Below, piece by piece: positions 5,472 to 6,105 of a stretch of 6,105 nucleotides of DNA (its first letter is position 1; the number at the start of each line of letters is the position of its first letter). The stretch is from assembly GCA_047639615.1 (NCBI GenBank), contig JBLIOL010000320.1, forward strand, positions 1 to 6,105. Reading direction: 5' to 3'. The stretch comes from CAYWNK01 sp047639615 (GTDB lineage Bacteria > Planctomycetota > UBA1135 > GCA-002686595). A program made the translations under genes and the position numbers. The notes below the pieces were generated by a model, which worked only from the letters and a program-made list of their open reading frames with translations, ran no database searches and was not told the DNA's origin.

Positions 5472-6105
5472 ATGAGACTAGCCATGACCTTACGAGTGCT
5501 CCGGACCGGCCTAAGCATGGCCTTGTTGATGGGCGCCTCAGCCGCGGGTTCCGCGGCGCAGGAGCGACCGAACATCATCTACATCATGGCGGACGACCTC
5601 GGCTACGGGGATCTGTCGTGCTTCGGACAGAGCAAGTTCGAGACGCCACACTTGGACCGTATGGCGGCGGAAGGCGTGCGCTTCACCGACTACTACGCTG
5701 GCTCGACCGTCTGTGCGCCGACGCGTTGTGTGCTCATGACTGGCATGCACACCGGCCATGCCTACGTGCGTGGCAACCGGGAAGCCAAGCCAGAGGGCCA
5801 GGCTCCCATGCCGGAGGACATCGTCACGCTTCCGCGGCTGCTGGGGGAGGCGGGCTACGTCACCGGTATGTTCGGCAAGTGGGGCCTCGGCGCGCCCGGC
5901 TCATCGAGCGACCCCATGCAGCACTTCGATGTGTTCTATGGCTACAACTGCCAGCGCGAGGCACATAGCTTCTATCCAGGCCACCTGTGGAGCAACGACA
6001 AGAAGGTGCTGCTGGATGGCGAGACCTACTCGGCTGACCTGATCGCAGAGCAAGCGTTGCAGTTCATCAGGGACAACAAGGACCAGCCCTTCTTCGCCTA
6101 CCTGC
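5472..6105 (+). CDS. Secreted sulfatase, N-terminal part (runs off window)
   Basis: The first 211 codons of an alkaline-phosphatase-superfamily sulfatase, which hydrolyses sulfate esters, probably of polysaccharides or other organic sulfates outside the cytoplasm. Residues 1-29 are a signal peptide ending GSAA before QERPN. The strand NIIYIMADDLGYGDLSCFG (34-52) carries metal-binding Asp41 and Asp42. The signature CAPTR (81-85), followed by CVLMTG, supplies Cys81 for conversion to formylglycine; the common form is C-x-P-S-R, and Thr at the fourth place still fits C-x-P-x-R. GMHTGHAYVRGN (91-102) and FGKWGLG (134-140) with Lys136 are further active-site blocks. Whole family members are usually about 450-600 residues, so well over half is missing at the right edge. 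The start could also be the in-frame ATG at 5484; neither has more than a weak ribosome site (GAAAG at 5461-5465 for 5472). No maturation enzyme gene is in view and the substrate cannot be told. Confidence 0.93.
   Translation, partial: MRLAMTLRVLRTGLSMALLMGASAAGSAAQERPNIIYIMADDLGYGDLSCFGQSKFETPHLDRMAAEGVRFTDYYAGSTVCAPTRCVLMTGMHTGHAYVRGNREAKPEGQAPMPEDIVTLPRLLGEAGYVTGMFGKWGLGAPGSSSDPMQHFDVFYGYNCQREAHSFYPGHLWSNDKKVLLDGETYSADLIAEQALQFIRDNKDQPFFAYL

Overview
The window (about 65% G+C by eye) reads like a piece of a Planctomycetota chromosome or metagenomic contig. The basis is a combination of gene families: an ECF-type sigma factor of the TIGR02999/Sigma70_ECF kind overlapping a membrane Ser/Thr kinase with C-terminal TPRs, a pair of secreted HAF-repeat proteins, and a secreted formylglycine-type sulfatase. 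This assignment is an inference from gene content; no marker gene is present.

Layout. Positions 1-303 hold no credible gene: a T-poor tandem array of a 7-bp unit (43-236) is followed by an extreme G/C homopolymer block (240-275). On the minus strand, two tandem paralogous genes (transcribed 2587 to 1451, then 1440 to 304) encode exported 378-residue proteins. Each carries seven HAF-type repeats, and the two genes are 10 bp apart. A 119-bp divergent intergenic region (2588-2706), containing an interrupted dyad at 2652-2681, separates them from a plus-strand sigma factor gene (2707-3240). The sigma gene overlaps a Ser/Thr kinase gene (3230-5236) by 11 bp. The next gap (5237-5471) is almost filled by a 167-bp imperfect palindrome (5272-5438) that looks like a MITE or similar palindromic repeat. 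From 5472 a secreted sulfatase runs off the right edge.

How the genes may work together. The kinase has a cytoplasmic catalytic domain, one membrane helix and a TPR region predicted to lie outside the membrane. It is translationally coupled to the sigma factor, and no anti-sigma gene is visible, so kinase-controlled sigma activity is the simplest model. The divergent secreted HAF pair, and less surely the sulfatase, are candidate targets. This is inferred from arrangement; no promoter could be matched with confidence. The most unusual items are the palindromic element next to the sulfatase start, the heptamer array with its G/C block, and the compact sigma-kinase/HAF divergent module.
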